From Ophioderma brevispina (taxonomy: Eukaryota > Echinodermata > Ophiuroidea > Amphilepidida > Ophiodermatidae), in assembly GCA_023653785.1 (NCBI GenBank), contig JAMKCH010019751.1, positions 1 through 64,000 on the forward strand: DNA of 64,000 nt, in the 5' to 3' direction. The first letter of the stretch is position 1. Each line of letters begins with the position of its first letter. The notes below the pieces were generated by a model. It saw only the letters and a program-made list of their open reading frames with translations, was not told the DNA's origin and did not search any database. A program made the position numbers and the translations under genes. Shown here in pieces: positions 22,291-33,184 of the stretch.

Positions 22291-23380
22291 GCCAGACGGA
22301 CAGACAGAATTGAGGACTTGAAGTCTATCCGGCAAATATTGCAGGTGAGACAAAAAATATGAGTCTTTGAGAAAGAACAACATGGTTGTGAGAACCAGTT
22401 GAAATAATGAGGTCGATATGGGCCCTGCAATCAGGGAAACAATCATGGGAATGACTGTGGACTGTCTGCCCGATTCCCGTAAAGCAATTTTCACGGTCAT
22501 TTCATCACAATTCGGTTTGGAGCTCCGCGTGTTGGGAATATTACCAGAGCTTCGACAGCTAAGGGAATAACAACGGCCCCATTTATGCAGTGGGCCACAC
22601 AGCAACCAGCAATGCTATGTCCGATGATCGTTAGAGATGGCATAGCAGAGTCTCGAGCTCGGAAGTGTCACTCAACTTTGCGCTGCTTTTGCGCGGGACG
22701 CGTGTGAATTTCATCAGTCACTAAGTCGCGCAGAATGAAGTCTGAAGGGTGCAACTTCGAATGTCTAAATTAACGGTATTTAGAGTATTCTGGATATTCA
22801 GTATCCCAATCACACTTTCATGCTTGTGTATGTACAGCGGAAAGCCTGTACTATAAGAGCCACGCCCCCTTTTTTCATCTCGTGTATTTTAAAAAGTTTG
22901 ACGCATTGTCAATGGCGGCACCCTGTGGTGTCACCAATTTGCTGAGTGACAGTCCAAGGCCAGCTGCATCACATCAACAATGAGTACACTGCTTAATTCT
23001 TCACGAGTACCTGCATCACCAAGTAAGCTTAACATCTGTGCAAACGACATTTGATGCTTTCTATTTTCCAATAAATCTTTCAGATTAACCTTCACTTTTT
23101 TTTTTTTTGTTTTTATCTTTAAGGAATTTACAAAAGTAAAAATTAAAATGATTTTTTAACATTAATATTGAACGTGATTTTAAATATTTTCCATAAGTAT
23201 ATAAAAATATAGTACATTTATCAATCACCAAAATCTGTGTGTGAAGTCTGAGAAATTTGACATAATTTAAAAAAGAAAAAAAACTTCCCTCCAAAAATTG
23301 AAACAACTGGATCAATAAATAATTTACAAAGTCCAATGTAGCACATTGCTCTCTTGCCAGCACTGCTGAGACAATTAGCC
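22291..23380. other. Non-coding stretch
   Basis: A 120-codon minus-strand open frame (22243-22605) has hydrophobic stretches but overlaps the end of the tandem array and another frame, and I do not recognise it. A T-run lies near 23098. No other structure seen. Confidence 0.35.
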
Positions 23381-24552
23381 AGGGCGGCGCCAGGGGTGTG
23401 GCAAGGGGGGGGGCTGCCGCCTCCCCTGAGAGATTCAAAATTCAGGAAAAACAGTGGGTTTTAAGCATATTGGTGTAAAAGTAGGGCCCCTTTTACCTAC
23501 AGGGTGTCCCCTCAAAAGAATGTTACCCTCCAAACGGCCATTTTTGCCTACTTAATCAATTCTTATCCTTATTTAGATTTATAGTATGAGAAATATGTAC
23601 TTCTTGAACATAGTGGGAAAACAAGAAAGAAAACACGGTGGAAAAAATAACCAAACCAAATGACTATTTCCCTAAAAATGATCAAAGTTGATCTTTGTCC
23701 ACGGCTACATAGCAGAGGAAACCATTGGATGCAAATATCCCCAACATAAAAAGGTTTAAGACCCTCCTGGCCAATTATACTCTCAAATTCCAAGGGTTAT
23801 TGCTGGTTCTAGAGTGTATGTCCCAGGTGCTATGTACTGCAGCATTATTTCGGATGATTGTCCTGTTCTTTGAAGACCATTATCTCTCTCCTTGCAAACT
23901 TTTTAGAGTCTTGACAAGCTCTAGAATTTTTTTTTCTATGTTTACCCTGATGTGCCATCTTACTGGCTAACCCTATTTGTGGGAAAACTTTACCCATTCA
24001 CGATGAACGAGGTTCTTTTAACCCAAGAGCAGGTCAATGTAGGAGTCACGCCCAATTCCATTATTTGAAAGTGAGCTTTAACCAAATTCATATTGAATTA
24101 TGATGGGCAGAGACGGGTGAAGGGATTTAGGTCACTTCAGTCGGAAGAACAAAATTAAGTGCATGTTTCAGGGGCTTTTTAGGCATACAGGTGAAACAAA
24201 TACTTAAATCTGAGGATTTACGTGTGCTCAAATCCATAAGACAATTACAATGTACATATTCCTCTGCTATTGCTAGCCGCGGACAAAGTTGGTTTGCAAT
24301 AATTTTTAGGGAAAAGTCATTGTTTGGTTATATTTTTCATCCGTTTCTTTCTTGTTTTCACCATATGTTCAAAAAAGTACAACTTTAATAAATATACGCT
24401 AAAACAGGATAGGAAGTTTTGATTAAGTAAGCAAAAACGGCCGTTTCTGGAGGGTAACATTCTTTCTGAGAACCCTGTATGAGGGTAATTGGTAATGTTT
24501 AGCACCTCTATGATTTCGCCCCTCCTATGATTTGACCCTGGCGCCGCCCCTG
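23381..24552. mobile_element. hAT-like foldback element with about 400-bp inverted arms
   Basis: The ends read AGGGCGGCGCCAGGGG on the left and, in reverse complement on the right, CAGGGGCGGCGCCAGGG. AATTAGCC (23373-23380) and AATTAGAC (24553-24560) flank them as an 8-bp target duplication with one difference. Inside, long inverted arms match: ACAGGGTGTCCC-like, GAATGTTACCCTCCAAACGG, AACAAGAAAGAAA, ATTTCCCTAAAAAT, CTTTGTCCACGGCTA and AGCAGAGGAA on the left reappear inverted between 24240 and 24480. The 1.17-kb length, 8-bp duplication and CAGGGGCGG ends fit a non-autonomous hAT. Plus- and minus-strand open frames inside are arm mirror images and not genes. Confidence 0.75.
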
Positions 24553-24560
24553 AATTAGAC

Positions 24561-26887
24561 GTTCTCTTATTTTTGTCCTTTGGGACAATTCAACATGTTC
24601 TTGCTCATTTCTAGAACACCAGAGTGATGTAATACCATTCACAAAATATCATTTATAATTGCAGTTAAACCTAAATGGTCATCAGCTGGCTTCATCTTAT
24701 TCATCTTTGCTGAAAAAATTCATCCCCATTCTCTATTCTGGTACTTAACCTAAACTCCCTCTGTTCCTACATTACATCAAACCGCCGTATTTTAATCGAT
24801 AGTGGGCGAAACTGTAACATAACTAATCACAAAAATAAGGAGGCCAGGATCATTTTGAGGTAGTCGGTTTGAAAACGGCTGAATATCCTTCCAGTGTCCA
24901 TTTAAAAGGTGATCGGTTTCCAAAATGCCGATAATCATCATCGACCATGTAGAACTGTTCGAAATGTTCCACAATCCATCCGCTTCAAAACGAAAGAAAA
25001 ATCACTATTTAGGCATTATTGCTTGACCAAACTGGAGATTCTGTGTTTCAACATTCACCCAAAGGATATGCTTTTTTTCTGGTAGGAGATGGAGAAAAAT
25101 GTAAGAACATACTCGTTAAATAGTTCTCCATAATGTTATGGCCAGAGGAAGAGAAACAAAATATCACTCAATAAAAGGTGTATTCCTTGGTATTTGGATG
25201 GAGGAGTTCCTTTTGACCTCACAAAGAAAAGGTACCCCATTTACAAGGAATTAAACACACTAAAATCACAAGCAATAAAGTTTTCATTTGGCCCAAAAAG
25301 CTACAAATTTGCTTTTAGTTGCTTTTGTTTCTATCAATGTAACTTTAAGTGGTGAAGTGAATTACCAGAATACCCCACAATTTTAGTTTGATATTATTAC
25401 AACTCATAACAATCACTCGACAAATTTCATTTATGAAGGCTGTTCAAATATGAAACCCCCCGATGTTTTATTTGGAACCATTTGCCCAGAGAAGTGTTTA
25501 TACTAACTATTCTATCTAACGTGTTACGGACGCCATCATTAAAACTCCAGAGCTATGCCATACAGCATCCGGGTCAACAGTTCCGCCTACATGTGGCTCC
25601 AATCCTGTACTCTTGATCAGTTTTGTATATAGTGAAGCTTTTTTTTTGCTTGTATCACCTTATCTTATTTCGTTCCGAAGGGTGGTCGACATCACTTTCT
25701 TAATTCATGTTGGCAGCAAATGTATAAAATCAACGGTGGTTTAACTGCTCAGATTTACCAAACCTCTTGCAAATCAAAGTACGGCAACCTTCCTCTCCCC
25801 AAAGCATTCTAGCATTCTCCTCAACAGAATGAAGTTCTTTTATATCCCCAACCTCCTTTTTGACTACCACCTGACGATCACCACAAAAAAGAGGTAGCAC
25901 ATTATTTTTCTAGGAGAAATTTCCCTCTAAAAACAGGCAGGGAGTAACTCCATATTTTTATAATACATTAAAGCGGCACTGGCCACATTTTCACAAAAGA
26001 TAAATTTCTTCAATTTGCTCTCAAATGATAGATCAGGCCATGTGAAAGAACAGAAGATATATTTTACACATAAAGTAACGTACCCCCAAACAATAGGGAC
26101 ATTGATCTGAGGATAAAAGACATCCAATAATTTGTAGGCCAACTTTAAGTTTTCCATAACTTTAATCACAAATGTGTATATTACATTAATATTTTGACTC
26201 GTACTCACATCAATCTTAAAACCACAAAGTTATAGACCGATCAAACAATGTGGGCATAGGCGTGGGAAACGTGCATACGGCGCGCGTGTTCTTTTGTTAA
26301 ACGCCAATTTCGTCGGTCGTCTTGCTGAATTTAAAAAACAAATCGCCGGCGACGTGTAAATTATAAAATCTTAATCATTTCCCGGGTAGGGCTTTTTGAT
26401 AAAAGCCTACAACCATGCAAAAAGATCGATTTTGAAATCTTGAGGGCGCCGCTATTTTTTAAATGTGCCAGTGTCTCTTTAAATGCAGTGTACGGGATGT
26501 TTAGGATATCTAAAATAGGCTCTATATTAGCAATCTGCATAAACAAGCCCAAGAATAATTGTCGCAATGGAACACACAATGATGACATCCTTGGAAATCA
26601 CCCCATGTTGCATCTTTTGTTTGCACCATAATGGAAAATCCCAGCTCTTATAGTACTTCTCTAGAAATGTTCACTAGGAGTTTAGTAAATCTCAATCCAT
26701 TGGCACAGTTCAGTAGATTTCATTCTCAACCAAATGTAGTTAGAAAAATGCAAAAACCCCCTGGTTTTTGGTAATGATATATGATACCCCATCACACAAG
26801 CACAAGGTCAGTTCATATGTCAATAAAAGTATGTACAAGTACAACCCACTGAACTGTGTCCTTGTTGGATGAGCATATTATAATAAC
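24561..26887. other. Non-coding stretch
   Basis: Open frames of 60-93 codons on both strands, none recognisable. No inverted ends or tandem repeats that I can support in this 2.3 kb. Confidence 0.4.
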
Positions 26888-26890
26888 TAA

Positions 26891-27320
26891 GGCCTGGCCA
26901 CACGAACGACGACATCGCATTTACTACCATAAATTTTGCTGTTGTAATTCGTGTGACCGGAATTTATTACAATAATATGTCCGCGTCGCATTAGAAAAAG
27001 TGACCATGAGACTTTCGCGAGTCCGTGCGTCGTTGATGAGTTGAGAATTTTATAGTAGAGGAGTAGCTTTCGGCGAGTAAAAACCCTTTGTATGACCGCA
27101 TGTCGTCGTTTGTAATCATGTATAAACTGCTATAAATATGAAATACAGTGAGAATGAATGTAATAATACCATCTCGTAGTTAATTACGACATTGTAAGTG
27201 TAATGCGATGTCGTGTCATTCAGGTTACCCCCATTTGATGATGGTGATCCAATGTCGTAATTAAGTACACATTGAATTTAATTTGTAGTAAATGTGACGT
27301 CATCATTCGTGACCCAGTTC
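26891..27320. mobile_element. PIF/Harbinger-like MITE
   Basis: TAA at 26888-26890 and 27321-27323 flanks inverted ends. The left reads GGCCTGGCCACACGAACGAC then GACATCGCATTTACTAC; the right, in reverse complement, reads GAACTGGGTCACGAATGATG then ACGTCACATTTACTAC. The 3-bp TAA duplication and GC-rich ends followed by a CACGAACGA motif fit PIF/Harbinger. The interior carries further ATGTCGTCGT and GCGATGTCGT copies as subterminal repeats. About 430 bp, non-coding. Confidence 0.7.
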
Positions 27321-27525
27321 TAATAGTGTCTCTGAGTAGTAAAACCAATCACCACCTTGAGCATTATGGACTTTCAATCGTCTCTTTCAGAAATACTTTT
27401 CTTTACCTTTCTCTTTCTCATTTATTAGAGGTGAGCTATAGAAGGTCAATGTTTCGAGACACTTTGAACACGGCCTCATTTGATGAATGACCCTATAATA
27501 AAACCCGGATCCCACTTTCAAAGCC

Positions 27526-27580
27526 ACAAAATCATCATTCCCTGGAAACGCCTGTGTCGCCTACCATCGTAGCTTGCAAT
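27526..27580 (+). repeat. Dispersed repeat fragment, family C, copy 1
   Basis: AAAATCATCATTCCCTGGAA followed by ACGCCTGTGTCGCCTACCATC is a diverged match to 36925-36980 and 56543-56600. Those two share CATCG..GGACCGC..TGTCG and GCCGTCGCGGTTTG. Short, so family identity is moderately secure only. Confidence 0.45.
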
Positions 27581-27727
27581 GGAGTCGCAGTTTGGTTAAA
27601 CTGAGTGTTGCGCTATCACAAATCCCCCTACTACTGCTTTCAAGCCAGGGAGATAAAAATCCCACTTTTTATATATCTACTTATTCTTAAACAGCTGGAA
27701 ATGTAGCAATTTCATTAGCTGATGCCC

Positions 27728-27752
27728 GGGTTCAATTCGTGTAATTGAACCC
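27728..27752. repeat. Perfect 10-bp-arm hairpin
   Basis: GGGTTCAATT and AATTGAACCC are separated by CGTGT, with CC/GG extension outside. Too isolated to call a terminator or RNA. Confidence 0.6.
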
Positions 27753-27991
27753 AGGTAGTACGCGCTGCGTAGTGACGTTATTTTAGGTTGAAGCGCTCGC
27801 GTCCTACCGCTTTTGCTACTTTCGCGCGCCTTCCCACGTTGTGTCTTTGGTGCGTTGATCGTTGCGTTTAATGTGGTTGTTCCTTGTTGTCACTGGGTGG
27901 TGGCATGCAGAGTCCTTTCTTGTTTGTAATTAAGCCGGAAAGCCCGTGAATTTGGTGTTAAAGAATGACCTTAAATGAAAGCTGTTTAAAT

Positions 27992-28186
27992 GAAATAAAG
28001 GTATAAACATTTTTGGGAACCATTGCTCTCTTTACAACGAGTTTGAACCCCAGGCGGACAACCATTATTTTTTTTGCGTGGAAGAACTCGGCCTCCGGCC
28101 TCGTTCTCCCTTAAAATAATGGTATCGCCTTGGGTTCCATTCGTCGTAAAGAGAGTACTGGTCCCCAAAATCAATACTTTATATTC
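27992..28186. mobile_element. Near-perfect palindromic MITE, about 195 bp
   Basis: The left half reads AAATAAAGGTAT, TTTTTGGGAACCATTGCTCT, CTTTACAACGA, GAACCCCAGGCG, ACCATTATTTT and GAACTCGGCCTCC. The right half in reverse complement gives the same blocks in the same order: ATATAAAGTAT, TTTTGGGGACCAGTACTCT, CTTTACGACGA, GAACCCAAGGCG, ACCATTATTTT, GAACGAGGCCGG. The symmetry axis falls in the CCTCCGGCC core. A transcript through it would form one long hairpin. Confidence 0.75.
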
Positions 28187-28840
28187 CTAGAATAGCCTGA
28201 ATAGATTGTAATAGTTTTAATAAATAAAACTTTCTTATTTCTTTATGTTAAGGAAACATTTTGGCAAATGCTATAACAGGTTTCTTCGGCTCTTTTTTTG
28301 AAACCTTATTTGGTTAAAAAACTTATATGAACATAAACTTATTAAGTGCCATGAATCCATCCCTCTCACATGCAGAAAACAAATGTTTTACATTAAAAGC
28401 ACAATGACAAGAGATACACTTTGAATGACAAGAGATACACTGATGAATGTTCATCACCGGTCCATGTAGCAATTACAACTTGAGAGCTTGCTTAAACAAT
28501 TTCAGTTTTGCCAAGCAAAAAACCACACACACAAATACAACTTTCTGTTTACAATTGACATACAAACTCAATCCCATTGAACTACAAGACTCATTGCAAT
28601 AGCCAACGAAAACAGATTAATTTAAAAAAATCTTTTGGGGGCAGATCTAAATACAATTATGGATAGCCTTATTTTGGTTGATAAAAAAATTTTAATGGTT
28701 TTTAAAATATAGGACCGTTATACTTTTTTCATATTCCAAATTGATTCCACTCTCATAAGTAGGAAATATTACCAGTTTTACAACCACACATCTCAGAACC
28801 TTATACAGTTCCATGGCGCTATTTTCCGGCTATCTCACAT
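28187..28840. other. Non-coding stretch
   Basis: Contains a short exact duplication, ATGACAAGAGATACACT at 28405 and 28427. Nothing else supported. Confidence 0.4.
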
Positions 28841-28993
28841 ATGGAGGCGTTTCAGCAGCCGTTGAATTATTATCGGGATCCCGATATCAATCGTCGCCCA
28901 CAATCACATACTGTCTTATCGGACGAATGCCGTGTCAAGAAAATCGCCATTGAAATTCTAACCGTAGATTTCATGTTTGTACTATGGAAGTAA
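28841..28993 (+). CDS. Short unrecognised open frame (50 codons), possible first exon
   Basis: An ATG at 28841 opens 50 codons to TAA at 28991. The predicted peptide is hydrophilic and rich in Arg, Asp and Gln in its first 35 residues (starting MEAFQQPLNYYRDPDINRR), unlike the low-complexity products common in this window. I do not recognise a family. A second ATG frame, 28813-28956, overlaps it and is also open for 47 codons, so the signal is weak. A GT inside the ACCGTAGAT stretch could be a donor site but fits the consensus poorly. Chance is the leading alternative. Confidence 0.2.
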   Translation: MEAFQQPLNYYRDPDINRRPQSHTVLSDECRVKKIAIEILTVDFMFVLWK

Positions 28994-30490
28994 ACATTAC
29001 AATTTGTACTTTTTAATTTTGCATGATAAGAAAATATTCTGAAGTTTAATTTTAACCTGCTGAGTTGTTGAAATGTGCAATCTGTATTCTGGATGATAAA
29101 GCTACAAGTCATAAGTCTGTATGTGAAAGCGCACAAAAAGTCTATTTCACATATGACGCTAAATTTCATGTTATATTTCAATGCGGTTCAGATAGATCTC
29201 TACTCTAATGTGAAAACCCGCCATGTCACCCACAAGGTATATAAGACGCGCAACTATATCTGTATGTGAAAAACGTAACGATCTGCTTGATACGAACAGC
29301 GTTATAATTATACCCTATTGAAATTTACGTGTTAAATGAAAACATACGACAGTAGTGAAATCACGAAATGCATTTTTTGAGCTTATTGATCAAAATTCTT
29401 AATTTTATATCTCCTTAAGTATTGTCACTATAGATTTGCAACTTTGTGCAGGTATGACCATAACATAGAAGTCAATGAAAAAGATCTCAAAAAAGTAAAA
29501 ATGTCAGATCAGAACAGTAGGTGATGGGGCGACGATAATCAGAAATTAGCGAGTTTTTATGACTCGCTCTACGACTATACGTAAAAATGATCTGATTGAA
29601 TTCAGGAATATAGTGTGGGTATTATAGGTTGCTTTGTGTTGTATTTTATGTTGGCTGGGGCCACCGGGGCACCAAGGGAGACAATGCCAATGCATTGATT
29701 GGTTGACCCAGGTAAAATAAGAATAAAATATAAATTGGTGTGAGCATATTGACTCAGTGATTACGTGGTATTGAATATGTTAATACGTCACAATGAATAT
29801 TTTAATGAGACCAAACTGAAAAATTTCAACTTTGAGTGAACAAGAGATGAATTTGTTTTTTTGTGGCCATTTTTATGTGTTGTTTTTTTTAATTTCAATA
29901 GAGATGACCATAAAATATACTCGTTTAACTAGAGATTTGAAAAAAAGGTTTTTATTTGCCCACCCCTACCAATTATTATTTTCCCTCAAAATCTATTTTT
30001 ACAAAATGGAATTTACCAAGCCAAAGTTTGATTTTACTTAGAATACAAGAAAGACTTGGATGGAGTTTTTAGCAGCACGCATAGAACGATCCATTTGATG
30101 GACACAAAGTTAAGTTACCAGTTTCAATAGTTCAAGGGGAGGCCATTTAACGATATGAAGTTTTCATCTTGGATAGATTGGTCTTACTCCAAAACCCCAT
30201 CTGTAAAGTTTCGCCCACCGATATTTCAAACCGTTTGATGCGAGAGCTAAAAATGTATTTTGTAAGCACCATAGAGTACTGTGTAAAATTAATATTGGCG
30301 ACCAAAATGGGGCACATTTTCACTCATAACTTCCAACCAAACATCCTTTGGCCCTAAATTTCACAGGGTAAAATGAGAAAAATAGTAGCTCTTCTAATAC
30401 CAAAATGTGACCCACTTCCGGTAAACTGGGGATTCTGGGGACGAGGTATTACTGATCGGGCCATGGCCTTAAGGTGATAAAAGAATACAT
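28994..30490. other. Non-coding stretch
   Basis: No supported gene. The block ATCACGAAATGCA at 29360-29372 matches in reverse complement the inner end of the TTAA MITE at 18395, but no full element could be traced. Confidence 0.4.
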
Positions 30491-30495
30491 TATTA

Positions 30496-30686
30496 GAGGT
30501 TAATGTCTGCATATTTTAGCTCAAGTGCATTTGCAAAAATCAATGCACCACGCGCCAGTTTGACGACGAATAATGGTGCACCCCACAGGGGGGCGCTGCA
30601 TATGAGTCTGGTCCAAACGTCAAACTGACCGCAAGTGCATTGATTTTTGCCACTGCACGTAAACTAAAAATATGCAGACATTAACC
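30496..30686. mobile_element. Palindromic MITE, TA target site
   Basis: The left half reads GAGGTTAATGTCTGCATATTT, AAGTGCATTTGCAAAAATCA, ATGCA and CAGTTTGACG. The right half in reverse complement reads GGTTAATGTCTGCATATTT, GTGCAGTGGCAAAAATCA, ATGCACTTGCGGT and CAGTTTGACG. TA flanks both ends (30494-30495 and 30687-30688). About 190 bp. The centre holds GGGGGGCGCTGCA. Fits a Tc1/mariner-type or similar foldback; superfamily not certain. Confidence 0.7.
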
Positions 30687-31095
30687 TAATGTCCTAAACG
30701 TTATTACATCAGACGTCATGGAAATTTCAATGCAGTCGTAGTAATGCGTTTCTAAGGGAAAAGAGGAACACACCCTCCCATAAAATGATCAAAAATTCTA
30801 TGTCGCGAGTAAACGTTTCTAAACATATTGCGTATACTTATTAACATACGTACCGTCCTCCATGACAAATACAATGCATTATTTTGTCCAATCATATTCG
30901 TCTTTTATAATTAAAGTTTAGGAAATAGTATCCATACCTGAATAATAAATCAGATCCTCATCATTTGTATGTGGGCATTGGGAGGGTTTCCATGGTATCC
31001 GTTAGTTGGGTGTTATAGACTTGGGGGTCTCTTGGAATATTTGTATTGTCCACACACTCAGTCCACCACGCACATATATTACGATTCACCCACCA

Positions 31096-31284
31096 CTAAG
31101 GCAACAACGTTCCATGAGAATATTGCTGGGCAAGCTTTAAATGTACTTCTCCTGTTATGACATCAAAAAGCTCAACCATTTTGTGCCTCGGTACCTTTCC
31201 CAAATTATTCGCCTGTAGCAGACACCTGCTTTCTTCCGCCAATGAAATCACACGATCTGATTTTTTAGGGATTGCAACAGCCAT
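31096..31284 (-). CDS. Unrecognised 62-codon open frame, possible exon
   Basis: On the minus strand an ATG at 31284 opens 62 codons. The product begins MAVAIPKKSDRVISLAEESR and continues with a KVPRHKMVELFDVITGEVHL stretch; composition is balanced and soluble, unlike the Phe/Leu/Cys-rich chance frames nearby. No domain is recognised. CAG/GTGTCT and AAG/GTACCG occur inside the frame and could act as donor sites if this is a first exon, but nothing shows that they do. A plus-strand frame of similar length overlaps it. Treat as a weak candidate. Confidence 0.25.
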   Translation of the reverse strand: MAVAIPKKSDRVISLAEESRCLLQANNLGKVPRHKMVELFDVITGEVHLKLAQQYSHGTLLP

Positions 31285-31387
31285 AATCTGACGAGTGTGA
31301 AGCTAATTGTGGTAGATTGCTCGTGAAAATATTTTGATTGCAATATTTCTTCGTCAACTACCTTTAATGTAGTATTGGTGCTTATGA

Positions 31388-31448
31388 AATCTGTTTCGCA
31401 AAATATCAGGTCCTATATCTAGGAGCGTGATATTTTGCGAAACAGATT
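31388..31448. repeat. Perfect 21-bp-arm hairpin, copy 1
   Basis: AATCTGTTTCGCAAAATATC(A) and its exact reverse complement are separated by a 19-bp loop beginning GGTCCTATAT. A second copy with the same loop start lies at 32649-32716. The flank TATTTGATGTTTTGACTTGTT after the hairpin is also shared with copy 2. Confidence 0.75.
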
Positions 31449-31745
31449 TTGTTGGTATTTCCACAGAAATATTTGATGTTTTGACTTGTTCAATGTTCTA
31501 TTCGTCAAATACCTCTTCATTAAACGATTGTTCCAGATGCGATCCAGGAAGACATACCCCCGGGGGGCAAACTGACGGACGAAACTTTTGGCGCCGGCCC
31601 CTGTGGAATGGAATGAAAAATGGCCACCCATTCCACGTTCTTCTTTGATATATGCATAACATCCATAGAAATAAAGTTTATTGCAGCGAGCCGGAAATTT
31701 TAAATTGTGTCGGCAATTTGACAGTTTTGTCGGCACCCCCCCCCC

Positions 31746-32601
31746 CAGTGGCGGATTAGAGTCAGCAGTGTTAGCAGCTGTGACAGGGGCCCCTAAAATA
31801 TGCTCTCTGCCCCCCCCAGACAACCATAGTCGCACTAAAGGGGACATTCATTCTTTCGAAGCTTTCTGCTTGCCGCCCCTTTATTTTGTTTCTATATCCC
31901 CGTTCTTGCCAGTTTCAGGTGCTGTTTTCGCGCCCTTTCCTTATTTTAGCCCTTTCCTTTGTTTTTGTTTTGCTGTTTTGACGACCTTATTATTCCCCGT
32001 AAACTTCAATTCTTGATATCTTTGCATCTTTTCCTTTACACTATTTCAACCGCTTTCGTTTCCAGTTGTGACGCAATTTTTTTAGGTAGATCCAAATTCC
32101 TTTGCTATTTTAGCACACCTTTAATTCCTTACTTTTTCTCAACCATTGTCTTGTTAGCGCCCTCCCTTCTTTTTTTACCGTTTCTTTCTTTGTATCATTG
32201 CTTGCACTTTTTTAATTTTTTTAGTTCACTTTTCTTTCAACTAATTTCACCACCCTTCTTTTATCGCTATTATTTTGCTTTTTGGGCCACCCATTCCCTA
32301 CTATTTTTAAAACGTTCTCTTTCGCATTTTTACTTAGCTTCACTTAACAGATTCTTCCCTTTTCGGAATAATTCTTTTCTATATCTTTCCCCTTTGGCCC
32401 CTTAACCCTTCTTTTTACTGTTTCTTTTCTTTACGCCCATTCCATATATAATGTTCTTTCGTGTCCTGTCAACTTTCCTTCCATTCCCCCTTCCTTTCCC
32501 TTTTCTCTCCTTCCCTTCTTTTTCACTCTTCCTTCTTTTTTGGTGCCCCTTTTGGCTACCCGCGTGGCACGCGCGCCCCTTTGCCCCCAGTATACCCACT
32601 G
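31746..32601. mobile_element. Possible hAT-like element with pyrimidine-rich interior
   Basis: CAGTGGCGGATTAGAGT at the left and CAGTGGGTATACTGGGGGC (reverse complement of the right end) both resemble the CAGTGGCGTA start of the hAT-like MITE at 18947. The right end shares the following GGGGGCAAAGGGGC type of sequence. About 750 bp of the interior is C/T-rich on the plus strand. No target duplication is visible, partly because the left flank is a C-run. The 148-codon plus-strand open frame (31959-32405) is a Phe/Leu/Ser-rich by-product of this composition. Confidence 0.4.
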
Positions 32602-32648
32602 TTGTTTTGAAATGAGGGAGGTTGAATGTGTGTATTTAGTGCTTGATG

Positions 32649-32716
32649 AAATCTGTTTTTTCGTCGCAAAATATCAGGTCCTATATAGAGGGTGATATTT
32701 TGCGAAACCAGATTTT
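32649..32716. repeat. Hairpin, copy 2 (imperfect)
   Basis: AAATCTGTTTTTTCG..CGCAAAATATCA and TGATATTTTGCGAAACCAGATTT form the same stem as at 31388, with a few extra bases in the left arm. The loop again begins GGTCCTATA. Partial single-arm copies follow near 32855 and 32960-32998. Confidence 0.65.
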
Positions 32717-33184
32717 GGGCTTAAATTTTCACTGAAATATTTGATGTTTTTGACTTGTTAATGGCTTTCTTCTTCGATGAATACCCTGTCATTTTTTTTT
32801 AAAAGAACGAAAAAAAAAAAAAATTGTTTGCATGAGGTACAGTTGGTATAGTGCTTATGAAATCTTGTTTAGGCAAAATAGACATTAGTTGCAATTCACA
32901 CTTGCATCCTGCCCCGTTTTTAACAATTTTTCCTAAATTACCCCTCTTCCCCACTTAAAATCTGTTTTGTTTTGTTTCGTTTCGCAAAATATCATACGCC
33001 GTATAACCTCAACCTAATCGAACCACTTCATATTAATGAATCGTTGAGATCCAAGATGGTGCCAAACGGACCTTTGGGACAGTATGGATTTTGGAACATA
33101 ACAATCTTCAGATGTCGAAGAGATATAAAGAATCATGTTAGAATTTATTTTTAGGGGGGCCTTGGAACCCATGTAAATCTGCTC

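Noticed and set aside
22243..22605. 120-codon minus-strand open frame with hydrophobic stretches, possible membrane protein exon
   Set aside because: It runs into the tandem array at 21895-22290 and overlaps another open frame (MPSLTIIGHSIAG start); neither is recognisable.
27728..27752. GGTTCAATT resembling a tRNA B box
   Set aside because: It is one arm of a simple hairpin; no A box, acceptor stem or anticodon arm could be drawn.
31959..32405. 148-codon plus-strand open frame
   Set aside because: Its Phe/Leu/Ser-rich product is a direct consequence of the C/T-rich tract; the reverse strand gives an equally biased Lys/Arg/Gly frame.
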